A stretch of 64,000 nt of DNA, taken from positions 1 through 64,000 of the forward strand of contig DATAKK010000068.1 of the NCBI GenBank assembly GCA_036261615.1, written 5' to 3'. The notes beneath the pieces are model-generated. The model was not told where the DNA came from, did not search any database, and was given only the letters and a program-made list of their open reading frames with translations. A program made the position numbers and the translations under genes. Source of the DNA: JAJYQH01 sp036261615 (GTDB lineage Bacteria > Actinomycetota > Actinomycetes > Propionibacteriales > Propionibacteriaceae). Positions 24,152 through 33,184 of the stretch are shown one piece after another (positions within the stretch are counted from its first letter, which is position 1; each line of letters begins with the position of its first letter).

Positions 24152-26097
24152 GACGGTGGCTCGTGCGGCTGCTGGTGCTGCTGACCCTGAGCTTGGGGAC
24201 CGTTTACGTCGGCTGGCGCTGGGCCTTCTCCGTGAACTGGGCCAACTGGTGGATCGGCGTCCCCCTCGTCGTCGCCGAGACCTACAGCCTCATCGACGCC
24301 TACCTGTTCGGGCTGACCGTGTGGCGGCTCAAGGTGCGGGGCGAGCCGCCGCCCGCGCCGCCCGACGCCACCGTCGACGTCTTCATCACCACCTACAACG
24401 AGCCGGTCGAGATGGTGCTGGCCACGGCGCTCGCCGCCCAGCGCATCCGGCACCCGCACGACACCTGGATCCTCGACGACGGCGCCCGGCAGGAGATGCG
24501 GGTCGCCGCCGAGAGGCACGGGCTCGGGTACATCACCCGCACCGAGGACTGGGACAACCGTCCACGGCACGCCAAGGCGGGCAACCTCAACAACGCCCTG
24601 TTCCTCACCCGCGGGGAGTTCATGCTCATCCTGGACGCCGACCAGGTGCCCGACCCGCGCATCCTCGACCGGACGCTGGGCTACTTCCGCGATCCGCTGG
24701 TCGCGCTGGTGCAGACCCCCCAGTGGTTCGTCAACGTCACCGAGTCCGACCCGCTCGGCAGCCAGGCGCCCCTGTTCTACGGACCGATCCAGCAGGGCAA
24801 GGACGGCTGGAACGCGGCCTTCTTCTGCGGGTCGAACGCGGTGCTCCGACGCGAGGCGCTCATGCAGCTGGGCATCGTCGGCTACGTGCGGGAGATGAGC
24901 GGCGCGGTCCGCGAGGCGCTGGACGCCGGCTCGCGCGTCATCGCCCGGGCCGTGCGGCGGGCCCGGCGGGAGGCCGACCCCGCCCTGCCGGCCCTGCTCG
25001 GCGTCCAGCGGGCGGTGGGGCAGGCACGGGAGCGGCTGGCGGCCGGTGGGGCGGTCGCGGACGTGACCTACGAGTTCCAGCGGCACGTCGACGAGGCGGC
25101 CAGGGGAGTGGTCTCGTCGGATCTGGCAGCCATCGAGGCCGACCTGCGGGCGATCCGCGCCCTGCCCGTCGACCGCGACCACGAGTTGGGCGTGCTGGTC
25201 GTGGACGAGGCGGCGCTGGAGCGGCTGGCGGACCGCGACTGGTCCCCCCTCGGGGCGATCGAGTCGGTGCGAAGACTGCTCGCGGCCGTCGACGTCGACC
25301 GGGATGACGAGGCGCAGCCGATGATGCCGCTCGCGACCGTCTCGGTCACCGAGGACATGGCGACCTGCATGCGGCTGCACTCGCTCGGCTGGCGGTCGGT
25401 CTACCACCACGAGATCCTCGCCCAGGGCCTCGCGCCGGAGGACCTGCGCACGATGCTGCAGCAGCGGCTCCGCTGGGCCCAGGGCACCGTCCAGGTGATG
25501 CTCCGGGAGAACCCGCTCGTGCAGCGCGGCTTGAGCCTCGGGCAACGGCTCATGTACTTCGCGACGATGTGGAGCTACCTGTCGGGGTTCGCCGCCCTCG
25601 TCTACATCGCCGCGCCCGTGGTCTACCTGTGCTTCGGCGTGCTGCCCGTGCACGCGTTCGGCCTGCAGTTCCTCGAGCATTTCGTCCCGTACATGCTGGC
25701 CAACCAGCTGTTGTTCCTCGTCGTGGGCTACGGGATCAGGACCTGGCGCGGCCAGCAGTACAGCCTCGCGCTGTTCCCGCTGTGGATCCGCGCGTGCGTC
25801 ACCGCCGCCGCCAACGTGCTGCTCGGCAAGCCTCTGGGCTTCGTCGTCACCCCCAAGACGCGGCAGGCCCGTGGCGGGTTCCCATGGCGCCTCATCCTCC
25901 CCCAGACCGTCGCCGTTGCTGTGCTGGTGATCGCCTGCGCGATCGGCGTGTTGCGGCTGTGGACAGGTGCCAGCACGTCGACGATCGGTACCTTCGTCAA
26001 CGTGGCGTGGGTCGCCTACGACCTGCTCGTGATGAGTGTCATCTTCCACGCCGCCGCATTCCGTGCCCCCGAGACTGACGAACAGAAGGTTGACTGA
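24148..26097 (+). CDS. Cellulose-synthase-like family 2 glycosyltransferase with inserted helical domain
   Basis: A 649-residue membrane synthase. Two N-terminal helices (about 7-24 and 33-58) precede the catalytic domain. Conserved parts are VFITTYNEP (78), DDGAR (110), DADQVPD (163), the product-site TED (401) and QQRLRW (438), so all D,D,D,QxxRW residues are present. Further helices run from about 465 to 640. Between GSNAVLRR (228) and TED lies about 155 extra residues rich in Ala, Arg and Glu, where BcsA-type enzymes have about 20. There is no C-terminal PilZ domain. It probably polymerises and exports a beta-linked polysaccharide; the sugar is unknown. Start ATG 24148 overlaps the phosphatase stop. 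Confidence 0.87.
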   Translation: MRRWLVRLLVLLTLSLGTVYVGWRWAFSVNWANWWIGVPLVVAETYSLIDAYLFGLTVWRLKVRGEPPPAPPDATVDVFITTYNEPVEMVLATALAAQRIRHPHDTWILDDGARQEMRVAAERHGLGYITRTEDWDNRPRHAKAGNLNNALFLTRGEFMLILDADQVPDPRILDRTLGYFRDPLVALVQTPQWFVNVTESDPLGSQAPLFYGPIQQGKDGWNAAFFCGSNAVLRREALMQLGIVGYVREMSGAVREALDAGSRVIARAVRRARREADPALPALLGVQRAVGQARERLAAGGAVADVTYEFQRHVDEAARGVVSSDLAAIEADLRAIRALPVDRDHELGVLVVDEAALERLADRDWSPLGAIESVRRLLAAVDVDRDDEAQPMMPLATVSVTEDMATCMRLHSLGWRSVYHHEILAQGLAPEDLRTMLQQRLRWAQGTVQVMLRENPLVQRGLSLGQRLMYFATMWSYLSGFAALVYIAAPVVYLCFGVLPVHAFGLQFLEHFVPYMLANQLLFLVVGYGIRTWRGQQYSLALFPLWIRACVTAAANVLLGKPLGFVVTPKTRQARGGFPWRLILPQTVAVAVLVIACAIGVLRLWTGASTSTIGTFVNVAWVAYDLLVMSVIFHAAAFRAPETDEQKVD

Positions 26098-26098
26098 C

Positions 26099-26434
26099 AT
26101 GGAGATGGACACGCGGGAGCTCGCCGAGGGTGTCGGGCTGGTCGCCCTCGGCGGCAGGCTCAACATGGTCTCGGCCCCAGCGGTGAAGGCGGCCATCGAC
26201 GACCTGATCAGCGGTGGCCGGCCGCGGGTGGTGGTCGACCTCAGCGGCGTCAGCTTCATGGACTCGTCGGGCCTGGGCGCCCTCGTCGCGGGCCTCAAGC
26301 GGGCCCGCCAGGCTCAGGGCGACCTGCGGATCTCCGGCGCGAACGAGCAGGTGCTCACGGTGCTGCGGCTGACCAACCTCGACCGGGTGCTGCGTCCGCG
26401 AGATACCGTCGAGGAGGCCGGCCGTGACTGGTGA
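26099..26434 (+). CDS. STAS-domain anti-sigma-factor-antagonist-like protein
   Basis: A 111-residue single STAS domain. FMDSSGLGALVAGLK places the phosphorylatable serine at residue 56 (the first Ser of DSSGLG, by analogy with RsbV/SpoIIAA). It would be phosphorylated by the kinase next door and dephosphorylated by the GAF phosphatase. ATG 26099 directly follows the glycosyltransferase stop with AGAAGG upstream, and its last bases overlap the kinase start. Confidence 0.9.
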   Translation: MEMDTRELAEGVGLVALGGRLNMVSAPAVKAAIDDLISGGRPRVVVDLSGVSFMDSSGLGALVAGLKRARQAQGDLRISGANEQVLTVLRLTNLDRVLRPRDTVEEAGRDW

Positions 26435-26861
26435 GTATCGGATGGACGGCCTGGCCGTCCCCGAGTCGCTCGAACAGCTGCACGCCCTGCTCGAGCGCGT
26501 CCGCAGCGATCACCCGGATGTCGACGAGACGGCGCTCATGATGTTCGAGACGGCGGTCGTCGAGATCCACGGCAACGTCATCCGGCACGGCCGTCCTCAG
26601 GGGAAGGTTGCGTACGAGTTCCGGCTGGAGGTGCAGGACGACCGGCTCAGGGCCCACCTCACCACGGACGACGACGAGGTGCCGGACCTCTCGCACCTTC
26701 TCTGCGGGCCGCCCGCCGACCCGTTGGCCGAGAGCGGCCGGGGCCTGTGGCTGGCCGACGCCATGCTGGACGAACTGCGCTACGCCCGGAGCGGGAACCA
26801 CAACATCTGGACGATGGTGAAGCTGCTGGACGCTGTCCCCGGGGGCGCCGCTGCCCGGTGA
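26424..26861 (+). CDS. HATPase_c serine kinase / anti-sigma-like regulator (RsbW type)
   Basis: A 145-residue GHKL ATPase. The N box is in VVEIHGNVIRHG and the G1-like box in PLAESGRGLWLADAM. It is expected to phosphorylate the STAS partner and to bind either STAS or a target protein. No sigma factor is present nearby, so the target could be the glycosyltransferase or an unlinked sigma factor. Start GTG 26424 overlaps the STAS gene by 11 bases. Confidence 0.86.
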   Translation: MTGEYRMDGLAVPESLEQLHALLERVRSDHPDVDETALMMFETAVVEIHGNVIRHGRPQGKVAYEFRLEVQDDRLRAHLTTDDDEVPDLSHLLCGPPADPLAESGRGLWLADAMLDELRYARSGNHNIWTMVKLLDAVPGGAAAR

Positions 26862-26945
26862 GTCCGCCGCGGTGCGTGGGGCCATCCTGCGGCACCTTCG
26901 CGCCCTCGCCTGCGCTCGCCGGGGACGCTGCTCATACTGTCGGGT

Positions 26946-27413
26946 ATGGAGACCTACCAGATCGACCAGCGTCAGTTGACCGAGTGCCACACCGCGGTGG
27001 TGCGCTCGACGGTGACTGTCTCCGACATGGGTGGCTTCGTCGGCCCAGCGATCGGAACAGTCGCCCGGGCGCTCGCCCAGCAGCGGGTTGCGCCCAGCGG
27101 GCCGCCCTTCGCCCGGTATCACCGCACCGGGGGCCAGGAGTTCGATGTCGAGGCCGGGTTCGCCACGCCCGGCGAGGTCTCGGCGTCCGGCGACGTGAGG
27201 GCGTCCACGCTCCCCGGCGGTGCGGCGGCCGTGCTCACCTATCTCGGCCCGTACGACGAGATGGAGCCGGCCTACGGTGCCCTCGAGGAATGGGTGGCGC
27301 GGTCAGGGGGTCGTCCGTCGGGTGACCCCTGGGAGGTCTACTTGAGCGACCCCTCAAAGGAGCCGGACCCCCGCACCTGGCGCACCGAGATCGTCATGCC
27401 GTTCCAGCGGTGA
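26946..27413 (+). CDS. GyrI-like effector-binding domain protein
   Basis: A 155-residue stand-alone GyrI/AraC-effector-binding fold: TAVVRSTVTVSDMGGFVGPA at the start, then GPPFARYHRTGGQEFDVEAGF, VLTYLGPYDEMEPAYGALEEWV and WRTEIVMPF at the end. Such proteins bind small hydrophobic or cationic molecules. There is no DNA-binding domain. Start ATG 26946; a CATACT box is 7 nt upstream. Confidence 0.8.
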   Translation: METYQIDQRQLTECHTAVVRSTVTVSDMGGFVGPAIGTVARALAQQRVAPSGPPFARYHRTGGQEFDVEAGFATPGEVSASGDVRASTLPGGAAAVLTYLGPYDEMEPAYGALEEWVARSGGRPSGDPWEVYLSDPSKEPDPRTWRTEIVMPFQR

Positions 27414-27479
27414 GCCGAGGGCGTCCATCCTCGCCCGCTCCCTCGGCCACGAGGGTGCGAGCGGCGGCCACGAGCTGCC

Positions 27480-28061
27480 TCAGGCCGCGGCGGAGGCGGC
27501 GTCCTCGCGCAACGGACGCAGCGCCGAGTCGAGCCGCAGGAGTTCGTCGAGCATCGCGTCGGCAGCCTGCACCATCACGTCGTTGGCCTCGACCCGGCCC
27601 TCCTTGATGAAGCTCGCGTGGAACGGGATGTTCACGCTCTCGACCACCGGCACCATCTTCAGGGTCGTGACGACCTGCTTGAGTTGCTGCACAGCCCGGG
27701 TGCCGGCGGCCACGCCGCCGTAGGAGACGAACCCCACCGGCTTGTCGCGCCACTCGTTGTGGAGGTAGTCGATCGCGTTCTTCAGGGCGGCCGGGTAGCC
27801 GTAGTTGTACTCCGGCGTCACGAACACGATCGCGTCGGCGCGGTCGATGCGGGCGCTCCAGTCGCGGGTGTGCTGGTGGGTGTACTTGCCCAGCCGGGGG
27901 TGGTTGGGCTCGTCGAGCAGCGGCAGGTCGATCTCGGCCAGGTCTGCGGTCTCGACAGTGAAACCCCCGTGCTGACGCGCTCGCTCGACGAACCACTGGG
28001 CGATGGGCAGTCCGGCGCGACCCGGCCGGGTCGATCCGATGATCACGGTGAGGTTGGGCAT
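27480..28061 (-). CDS. NADPH-dependent FMN reductase family protein
   Basis: A 193-residue flavodoxin-fold reductase. The FMN phosphate loop is GSTRPGRAG near the N-terminus, and PEYNYGYPAALKNAIDYL (near 103) is the signature of azo/chromate/quinone-type reductases. It would use NAD(P)H to reduce quinones or other acceptors by two electrons; the true substrate is not predictable. The frame continues cleanly to a TGA at 27480. Confidence 0.88.
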   Translation of the reverse strand: MPNLTVIIGSTRPGRAGLPIAQWFVERARQHGGFTVETADLAEIDLPLLDEPNHPRLGKYTHQHTRDWSARIDRADAIVFVTPEYNYGYPAALKNAIDYLHNEWRDKPVGFVSYGGVAAGTRAVQQLKQVVTTLKMVPVVESVNIPFHASFIKEGRVEANDVMVQAADAMLDELLRLDSALRPLREDAASAAA

Positions 28062-28264
28062 CTCGTTGTCACTTCCGCTCGGGGTCAGCTGTCATCGGCG
28101 CAAGGGCGGGCGGGTCCTGTTTATTCCCCGGGTCGTGCCGGAGCCGCTCGCCCCGCCGGAGCGACGGGTGGCCGGCACCAGCCCCAATGGCGCTTTCCCC
28201 CTTGTCAGCGCCCCACGGGCGGCTCATGGACCGGATGATGTGCGGACCATGACAGACTGGACCG

Positions 28265-28831
28265 GTGATTCTGGCGCATCCCCCGAGGCCCGGCGAGCTG
28301 CTGCTCGCTTCCGCCGGGCTCGCCAGTGACTGGTTCGGCGAGACGGTGATCTACCTGCTCGACTGCGACGACGACGGTTGTCTCGGCGTCGTCCTCAACA
28401 GGTTCGCGGACAGCTCGCTCGACGACGTCCTGCCCCAGTGGGCCTCGCTCGTGTGCCAGCCGCAGAAGCTGTTCGCCGGCGGCCCGGTGTCGCCCAACGG
28501 CGCGGTCTGCCTGGCCCGGCTCACCAATCCGCACGAGGAGCCGCCCGGGTGGCGCCGGGTGATCGACGACGTCGGGCTGCTGCACCTCGACACCCCGGTC
28601 GAACTGGTCGAGGGCGCCTATTCGGAACTGCGCATCTTCGCCGGCTACGCCGGGTGGAAGCCGGGGCAACTGGAGGGTGAACTGTTGCGCGGCGACTGGT
28701 TCCGCACCGCCGGGCGACCCGAGGACGTCTTCGGCACCGAGCCCCAGGGGCTGTGGCGCCGGGTGATGCGACGGGTCGGCGGCGACGCCGCCCTCATGTC
28801 GACGTGGCTCTCGGATCCTGACCGCAACTGA
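28265..28831 (+). CDS. YqgE/AlgH family protein
   Basis: A 188-residue UPF0301 protein: GELLLASAGLASDWFGETVIYLL, GCLGVVLNRFADSSLDDVLPQW, then LFAGGPVSPNGAVCLARL and RIFAGYAGWKPGQLEGEL. Structure is conserved across bacteria; molecular function is unclear. Start GTG 28265 with a CAGACT box 6 nt upstream. Confidence 0.88.
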   Translation: MILAHPPRPGELLLASAGLASDWFGETVIYLLDCDDDGCLGVVLNRFADSSLDDVLPQWASLVCQPQKLFAGGPVSPNGAVCLARLTNPHEEPPGWRRVIDDVGLLHLDTPVELVEGAYSELRIFAGYAGWKPGQLEGELLRGDWFRTAGRPEDVFGTEPQGLWRRVMRRVGGDAALMSTWLSDPDRN

Positions 28832-29003
28832 CTCCGGCGAGTGTCTCGGCCCCTCTGGTCCGCCGCGGCACCATGGAACTGAGCACGGAGTGCGGCTCCC
28901 GTGGACGCCGCCGCCCCGTGATCAAGCCGTTATCATCGCTACGATCCTGTCGACGGGCCGCCGCCCGTTCTGACAAGCCGGTGCAGGCTGAGGAGAAGTG
29001 GGC

Positions 29004-29726
29004 ATGTCCGAAGTCGGACGCGGTTCCCGGAACCGCATCCTCGTCGTCGACGACGACGTCGCCCTCGCCGAGATGCTCCAGATCGTGCTCCGCCAGGAGG
29101 GATTCGAGACCATCTGGTGCGCGACCGGCGAGCGCGCGCTGAGCGCCTTCCACGAGGTGCGGCCCGACCTCGTGCTGCTCGACCTCATGCTGCCCGGGCG
29201 GGACGGGATCGACGTGTGCCGCGACATCCGCAACGAGTCGGACGTGCCGATCATCATGCTCACCGCCAAGAGCGACACCGTCGACGTCGTCGTCGGTCTC
29301 GAGGCGGGCGCCGACGACTACGTGTCGAAGCCGTTCAAGGCCAAGGAGCTCATCGCCCGCATCCGTACCCGGCTGCGTCGGGTGGCGAGCTACGCCGAGG
29401 ACGACTCCGGCACCTTCCAGATCGGCGACATCACCATCAACACCCAGGGCCACAAGGTGCTGCGGGGCAATGTGCCGATCCAGTTGACCCCTCTGGAGTT
29501 CGACCTCCTGCTCGCCCTGGCGCGCAAGCCCCGCCAGGTGTTCAGCCGCGAGGTGCTGCTGGAGGAGGTCTGGGGGTACCGCCACGCGGCCGACACCCGC
29601 CTCGTGAACGTGCACGTGCAGCGCCTGCGCTCCAAGATCGAGAAGGATCCCGAGCATCCCGAGATCGTGGTCACCGTTCGCGGGATCGGTTACCGTGCCG
29701 GGGAGCCGGCCGATGCCCTCCGCTGA
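29004..29726 (+). CDS. mtrA: Response regulator MtrA (OmpR family)
   Basis: A 240-residue regulator. The receiver has RILVVDDDVALAEM, the phospho-acceptor aspartate in LVLLDLMLPGRDG, and the lysine in VSKPFKAKEL. A winged-helix DNA-binding domain ends VTVRGIGYRAG. The family controls cell division, wall and osmotic genes. ATG 29004 is chosen over GTG 28998 because AGGAGA lies at 28991-28996. A TACGAT box at 28940 is a candidate promoter. It forms an operon with mtrB and lpqB. Confidence 0.94.
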   Translation: MSEVGRGSRNRILVVDDDVALAEMLQIVLRQEGFETIWCATGERALSAFHEVRPDLVLLDLMLPGRDGIDVCRDIRNESDVPIIMLTAKSDTVDVVVGLEAGADDYVSKPFKAKELIARIRTRLRRVASYAEDDSGTFQIGDITINTQGHKVLRGNVPIQLTPLEFDLLLALARKPRQVFSREVLLEEVWGYRHAADTRLVNVHVQRLRSKIEKDPEHPEIVVTVRGIGYRAGEPADALR

Positions 29727-29759
29727 CGGCGTCCCCTCAGTGTCGCGGTCGTCGCCCCG

Positions 29760-31340
29760 ATGAAACGGCCGATCACCCGGGTCGTCCGCGCTCCGGCGCG
29801 AGCGTGGCTCACCTCGCTCCCGTTCCGCGTCATCGTCTCGACCTTCGTCGCCTCGGTCATCATCATGGTGCTGGGCGGCTTCCTCCTCGTGCGCCAGGCG
29901 TCCACCGGCATCCTCGCCGCGAAGCGGCAGGCGAGCATCCAGGAGGCGTCCACCGCGCTCGACCGCATGCAGCAGGAACTGCGCCTGTCCAACTCCGACA
30001 GCAGCTCCATCTACGAGCGGCTGAACCAGTTGGCCATCGAGGTCGGATCGCAGGCGGGGCAGTACCGCATCATCATCCAGGGCCCGGTGTCGGGCTACGC
30101 CTCGGTGGGCATCGACGCCGCGACCGTGCCCGACAACCTCGCCCAGGCCGTTCAGCAGGGCGGCGGGATGTACCTCGCGTCGACGCTGGTGCGCTACACC
30201 CAGCCCGGCCTCACCAACGAGCCCGGGCTGGTGGTCGGCTCGCTGCTCTACGCCCCGTCGGTCGGGGAGTCCTACCCGGTCTACTTCATCTTCCCGGAGG
30301 GGAAGGAGGTGCAGACCCTCGACGTCGTGCAGGGCGCCGCCGCCAGCACGGGCGCACTGCTCGCTCTGGCCCTCACGATCATGGCGGGCCTCGTCACCCG
30401 GCAGGTGGTCGGGCCGGTGCGCCGCGCCAGCCTCGCCGCGGAGCGGTTGGCCTCCGGCCACCTCAACGAACGGATGGACGTCCGCGGCACGACCGAGCTG
30501 GCGAGCCTCGGCCGGTCGATCAACAACATGGCCGCGGAGATCCAGCGGCAGATCGGCCAGTTGGAGGAGCTCTCCAGGGTGCAGCAGCAGTTCGTCTCGG
30601 ACGTGTCGCACGAACTGCGGACGCCGCTCACCACGGTGAAGATGGCCGCCGAGCTGCTGTACGACCAGCGCGACGAGTTCGACGTGAGCGAGGCGCGCTC
30701 GGCCGAGCTCATGCACGCCGAACTCGAGCGGTTCGAGGGCCTGCTCGGCGACCTGCTCGAGATCTCCCGCTTCGACGCGGGCGCCGCCGTGCTCACCCTC
30801 GACGAGACCGATCTCGCCAGCGTCGTGCGGGCGGAGGTGGAGGCCCAGCAGCCGTTCGCCGACCGCCAGCACACCCGGCTCAGCGTGCACGTGCGGGGCG
30901 ACACGACCGCGGAAATGGACGCCCGCCGGGTCCGGCGCATCCTGCGCAACCTCATCACCAACGCCATCGAGCACGGCGAGCGGCGGCCGATCGTCATCAC
31001 CGTCGCGGGGGACGAGCAGGCGGTGGCCGTCACCGTGCGCGACCACGGCGTGGGTTTCCTCCCGAGCCAGAACACCCAGGTGTTCCACCGCTTCTGGCGG
31101 GCCGACCCCAGTCGCACCAGGACGGTCGGGGGCACCGGCCTCGGGCTGGCGATCGCCCTCGAGGACGCGCGCCTGCACGGGGGATGGCTGTCGGCGTGGG
31201 GCCGCCCGCGCAAGGGCGCCCAGTTCCGCCTCACGTTGCCCCGCCGGCACGGGCAGATCCTCACCGGCTCGCCGCTGCCGCTGGCGCCGGTCGACGTGGT
31301 GCCGCCGGCCCGGACCTTCTCCTCGCGGGAGCTCGCATGA
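29760..31340 (+). CDS. mtrB: Sensor histidine kinase MtrB
   Basis: A 526-residue kinase. The first helix is VIVSTFVASVIIMVLGGFLLV, then an extracellular loop of about 150 residues and a second helix near LLALALTIMAGLVT. A HAMP domain precedes FVSDVSHELRTPLTTVKMAAEL with the phosphorylated histidine. The ATPase has NLITNAIEHGE (N box) and GGTGLGLAIA (G2). It phosphorylates MtrA. The stop overlaps the lpqB start. Confidence 0.94.
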   Translation: MKRPITRVVRAPARAWLTSLPFRVIVSTFVASVIIMVLGGFLLVRQASTGILAAKRQASIQEASTALDRMQQELRLSNSDSSSIYERLNQLAIEVGSQAGQYRIIIQGPVSGYASVGIDAATVPDNLAQAVQQGGGMYLASTLVRYTQPGLTNEPGLVVGSLLYAPSVGESYPVYFIFPEGKEVQTLDVVQGAAASTGALLALALTIMAGLVTRQVVGPVRRASLAAERLASGHLNERMDVRGTTELASLGRSINNMAAEIQRQIGQLEELSRVQQQFVSDVSHELRTPLTTVKMAAELLYDQRDEFDVSEARSAELMHAELERFEGLLGDLLEISRFDAGAAVLTLDETDLASVVRAEVEAQQPFADRQHTRLSVHVRGDTTAEMDARRVRRILRNLITNAIEHGERRPIVITVAGDEQAVAVTVRDHGVGFLPSQNTQVFHRFWRADPSRTRTVGGTGLGLAIALEDARLHGGWLSAWGRPRKGAQFRLTLPRRHGQILTGSPLPLAPVDVVPPARTFSSRELA

Positions 31341-33088
31341 CCAGCCGTTCCTCGCGCCTGCGGCGCCTGCTGCCGTTGGCCGTGCTGGCCGCCCTGCTGA
31401 CCGGCTGTGCCGGCGTCCCCACTGCCGGGCCGGTCGAGCAGGTCAGCCCGAACGTCCGCCAGACGCAGGACAGCGGCGTCCGGATCGACGCCGAGCCGCC
31501 GCGCCCGGACGCGACACCCGAACGGGTCGTCGCCGGGTTCCTCAGCGCCATGGCCAGCCTGCAGCCGGGGTTCGACGTCGCCAAGCTCTACCTCACCGAC
31601 CGGGCCCGGCAGCGCTGGGATCCCGGCAGCGGGACGACCATCGTCGACGCGAGTGCCGAGCAGCTGGTGGCGACGGCGTCCTCGGAACTGCTCGACGCGC
31701 CGATCGTCGGCCAGCTCACCCGGGCCGGGCGGTACCAGTCGGTGGGCGGCCAGTTCCGCCACGACTTCGGGCTCACCAAGGTGAAGGGCCAGTGGCGGAT
31801 CTCCAGCCCACCCCCGGGACTGGTGACCACGACGAGCACGTTCGGCTCGTACTACGTGGCGATGCAGCGGTACTTCCTCACCCCCGACGGGTCCCGGGTC
31901 GTGCCCGAGACGCTGCGCGTGCCCGCCCAGGACTTCACGCCCGGGCGTGCACTCCGCGCGCTGCTCGAGGGACCATCGTCGTGGCTCGCACCGGCGGTCA
32001 CCACGGCGATCCCCTCAGGCACGCACCTGACGATCGACCCGGTGACCACCGACGCGTCGGGGACCGCCGAGGTGAACTTCGACCAGGGCATCGCCTCGCT
32101 GTCCGACACCCAGCGGACGCTGTTGGCCACCCAGGTCGCGTGGACCCTCAAGCAGTTCCCCTCCGTCGAGGCCGTCCGGTTCGCCGTGCGCGGCCAGCCC
32201 CTCGCCATCCCCTCGCTGGCGCCGACCGGTGTCATGGAGCTTTCCGGCTACCTGCGGGGGGAGCCTGTCGACGACACGGGGGGAACGCTCGTCGCCGTCC
32301 GCGACGGCAAGCTGGGCCAGGTGGACCCCTCGTCGGGGGCCTTCACGCCGGTGACCGGAGCCCTCGCCAAGGTGGACGTCCGGCACATCTCGGGCCTCGC
32401 CGCCGGCTCCGGTGGTGGTGTTCTCGTGTGGACCGACGGGCGCACCCTCTTGCGGGGGACCAGTGACAAGGTGACCGTCGTCCTCCGCGGGACGTCGCTC
32501 GGGCGTCCCCAGTTGATGGCCGACGGCACCCTGTGGTGCACCGCCGTCGCCGGTGGGCGGCCCGAACTGGTGCGGATCGCGCCCGACGGTGCGGTGGCCG
32601 ACGTGCCGCTCACCTCGCAGCCGAAGGGCCCGGTCGCCGCCTTCGCCGTCGCGCCCGACCAGACCCGCGTCGCCCTCGTCATCGGGAACAGCGACAGCAC
32701 GACGAGGACCGGCCTGGTGAGCCTCACCGGCGGCGCACACCCGCGGACCCAGGGGTGGTACGAGACGCGGCTGACCGCGCTCCAGTCGGGGTCGCTGTCA
32801 CTGGTCACCGACATCGCCTGGACCGACGCCTCGCAGTTGGTGGTGCTGGCCGGCGAGACGACCAGCCCGCGGGTCGGCGCGTACACCGTCTCCGACGACG
32901 CGGCCACCATCACCTCGCTGGGCCCGGCCGACAACGTCGAGCCCATGCAGCTGGTCGTCCACCCGCGCCCGGACGCCCCGGCCATCATGGTGCTCGCCAG
33001 TGGGGGGCAGCTGCAGGAGATCGAGGACGCCTGGCGGTGGCGGACCGTGGGCACCGGCATCGGGCTGGCGACGCTGTCCGCCTCCTGA
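31337..33088 (+). CDS. lpqB: Lipoprotein LpqB
   Basis: A 583-residue lipoprotein that modulates MtrB in actinobacteria. The lipobox LTGC is near residue 23. An N-terminal domain is followed by a GerMN region (TLRVPAQDFTPGRALRALLEGPSSWL) and a C-terminal beta-propeller-like half. Start ATG 31337 overlaps the mtrB stop (ATGA), so translation is coupled. The much longer open frame upstream is not coding. Confidence 0.93.
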   Translation: MTSRSSRLRRLLPLAVLAALLTGCAGVPTAGPVEQVSPNVRQTQDSGVRIDAEPPRPDATPERVVAGFLSAMASLQPGFDVAKLYLTDRARQRWDPGSGTTIVDASAEQLVATASSELLDAPIVGQLTRAGRYQSVGGQFRHDFGLTKVKGQWRISSPPPGLVTTTSTFGSYYVAMQRYFLTPDGSRVVPETLRVPAQDFTPGRALRALLEGPSSWLAPAVTTAIPSGTHLTIDPVTTDASGTAEVNFDQGIASLSDTQRTLLATQVAWTLKQFPSVEAVRFAVRGQPLAIPSLAPTGVMELSGYLRGEPVDDTGGTLVAVRDGKLGQVDPSSGAFTPVTGALAKVDVRHISGLAAGSGGGVLVWTDGRTLLRGTSDKVTVVLRGTSLGRPQLMADGTLWCTAVAGGRPELVRIAPDGAVADVPLTSQPKGPVAAFAVAPDQTRVALVIGNSDSTTRTGLVSLTGGAHPRTQGWYETRLTALQSGSLSLVTDIAWTDASQLVVLAGETTSPRVGAYTVSDDAATITSLGPADNVEPMQLVVHPRPDAPAIMVLASGGQLQEIEDAWRWRTVGTGIGLATLSAS

Positions 33089-33184
33089 CGCAGTCCGTCC
33101 ACCGGTCCGCGGCCCGGGCGGCGGCCGTCCACAGACGGACGTGCCCGCAGCCCCTGGGCGGGCCGGCGTCCGGACAATCCCGGC

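Noticed and set aside
29117..31336. In-frame upstream extension of lpqB to over 1300 residues
   Set aside because: It overlaps mtrA/mtrB in another frame; the lipoprotein signal at 31337 marks the true start.
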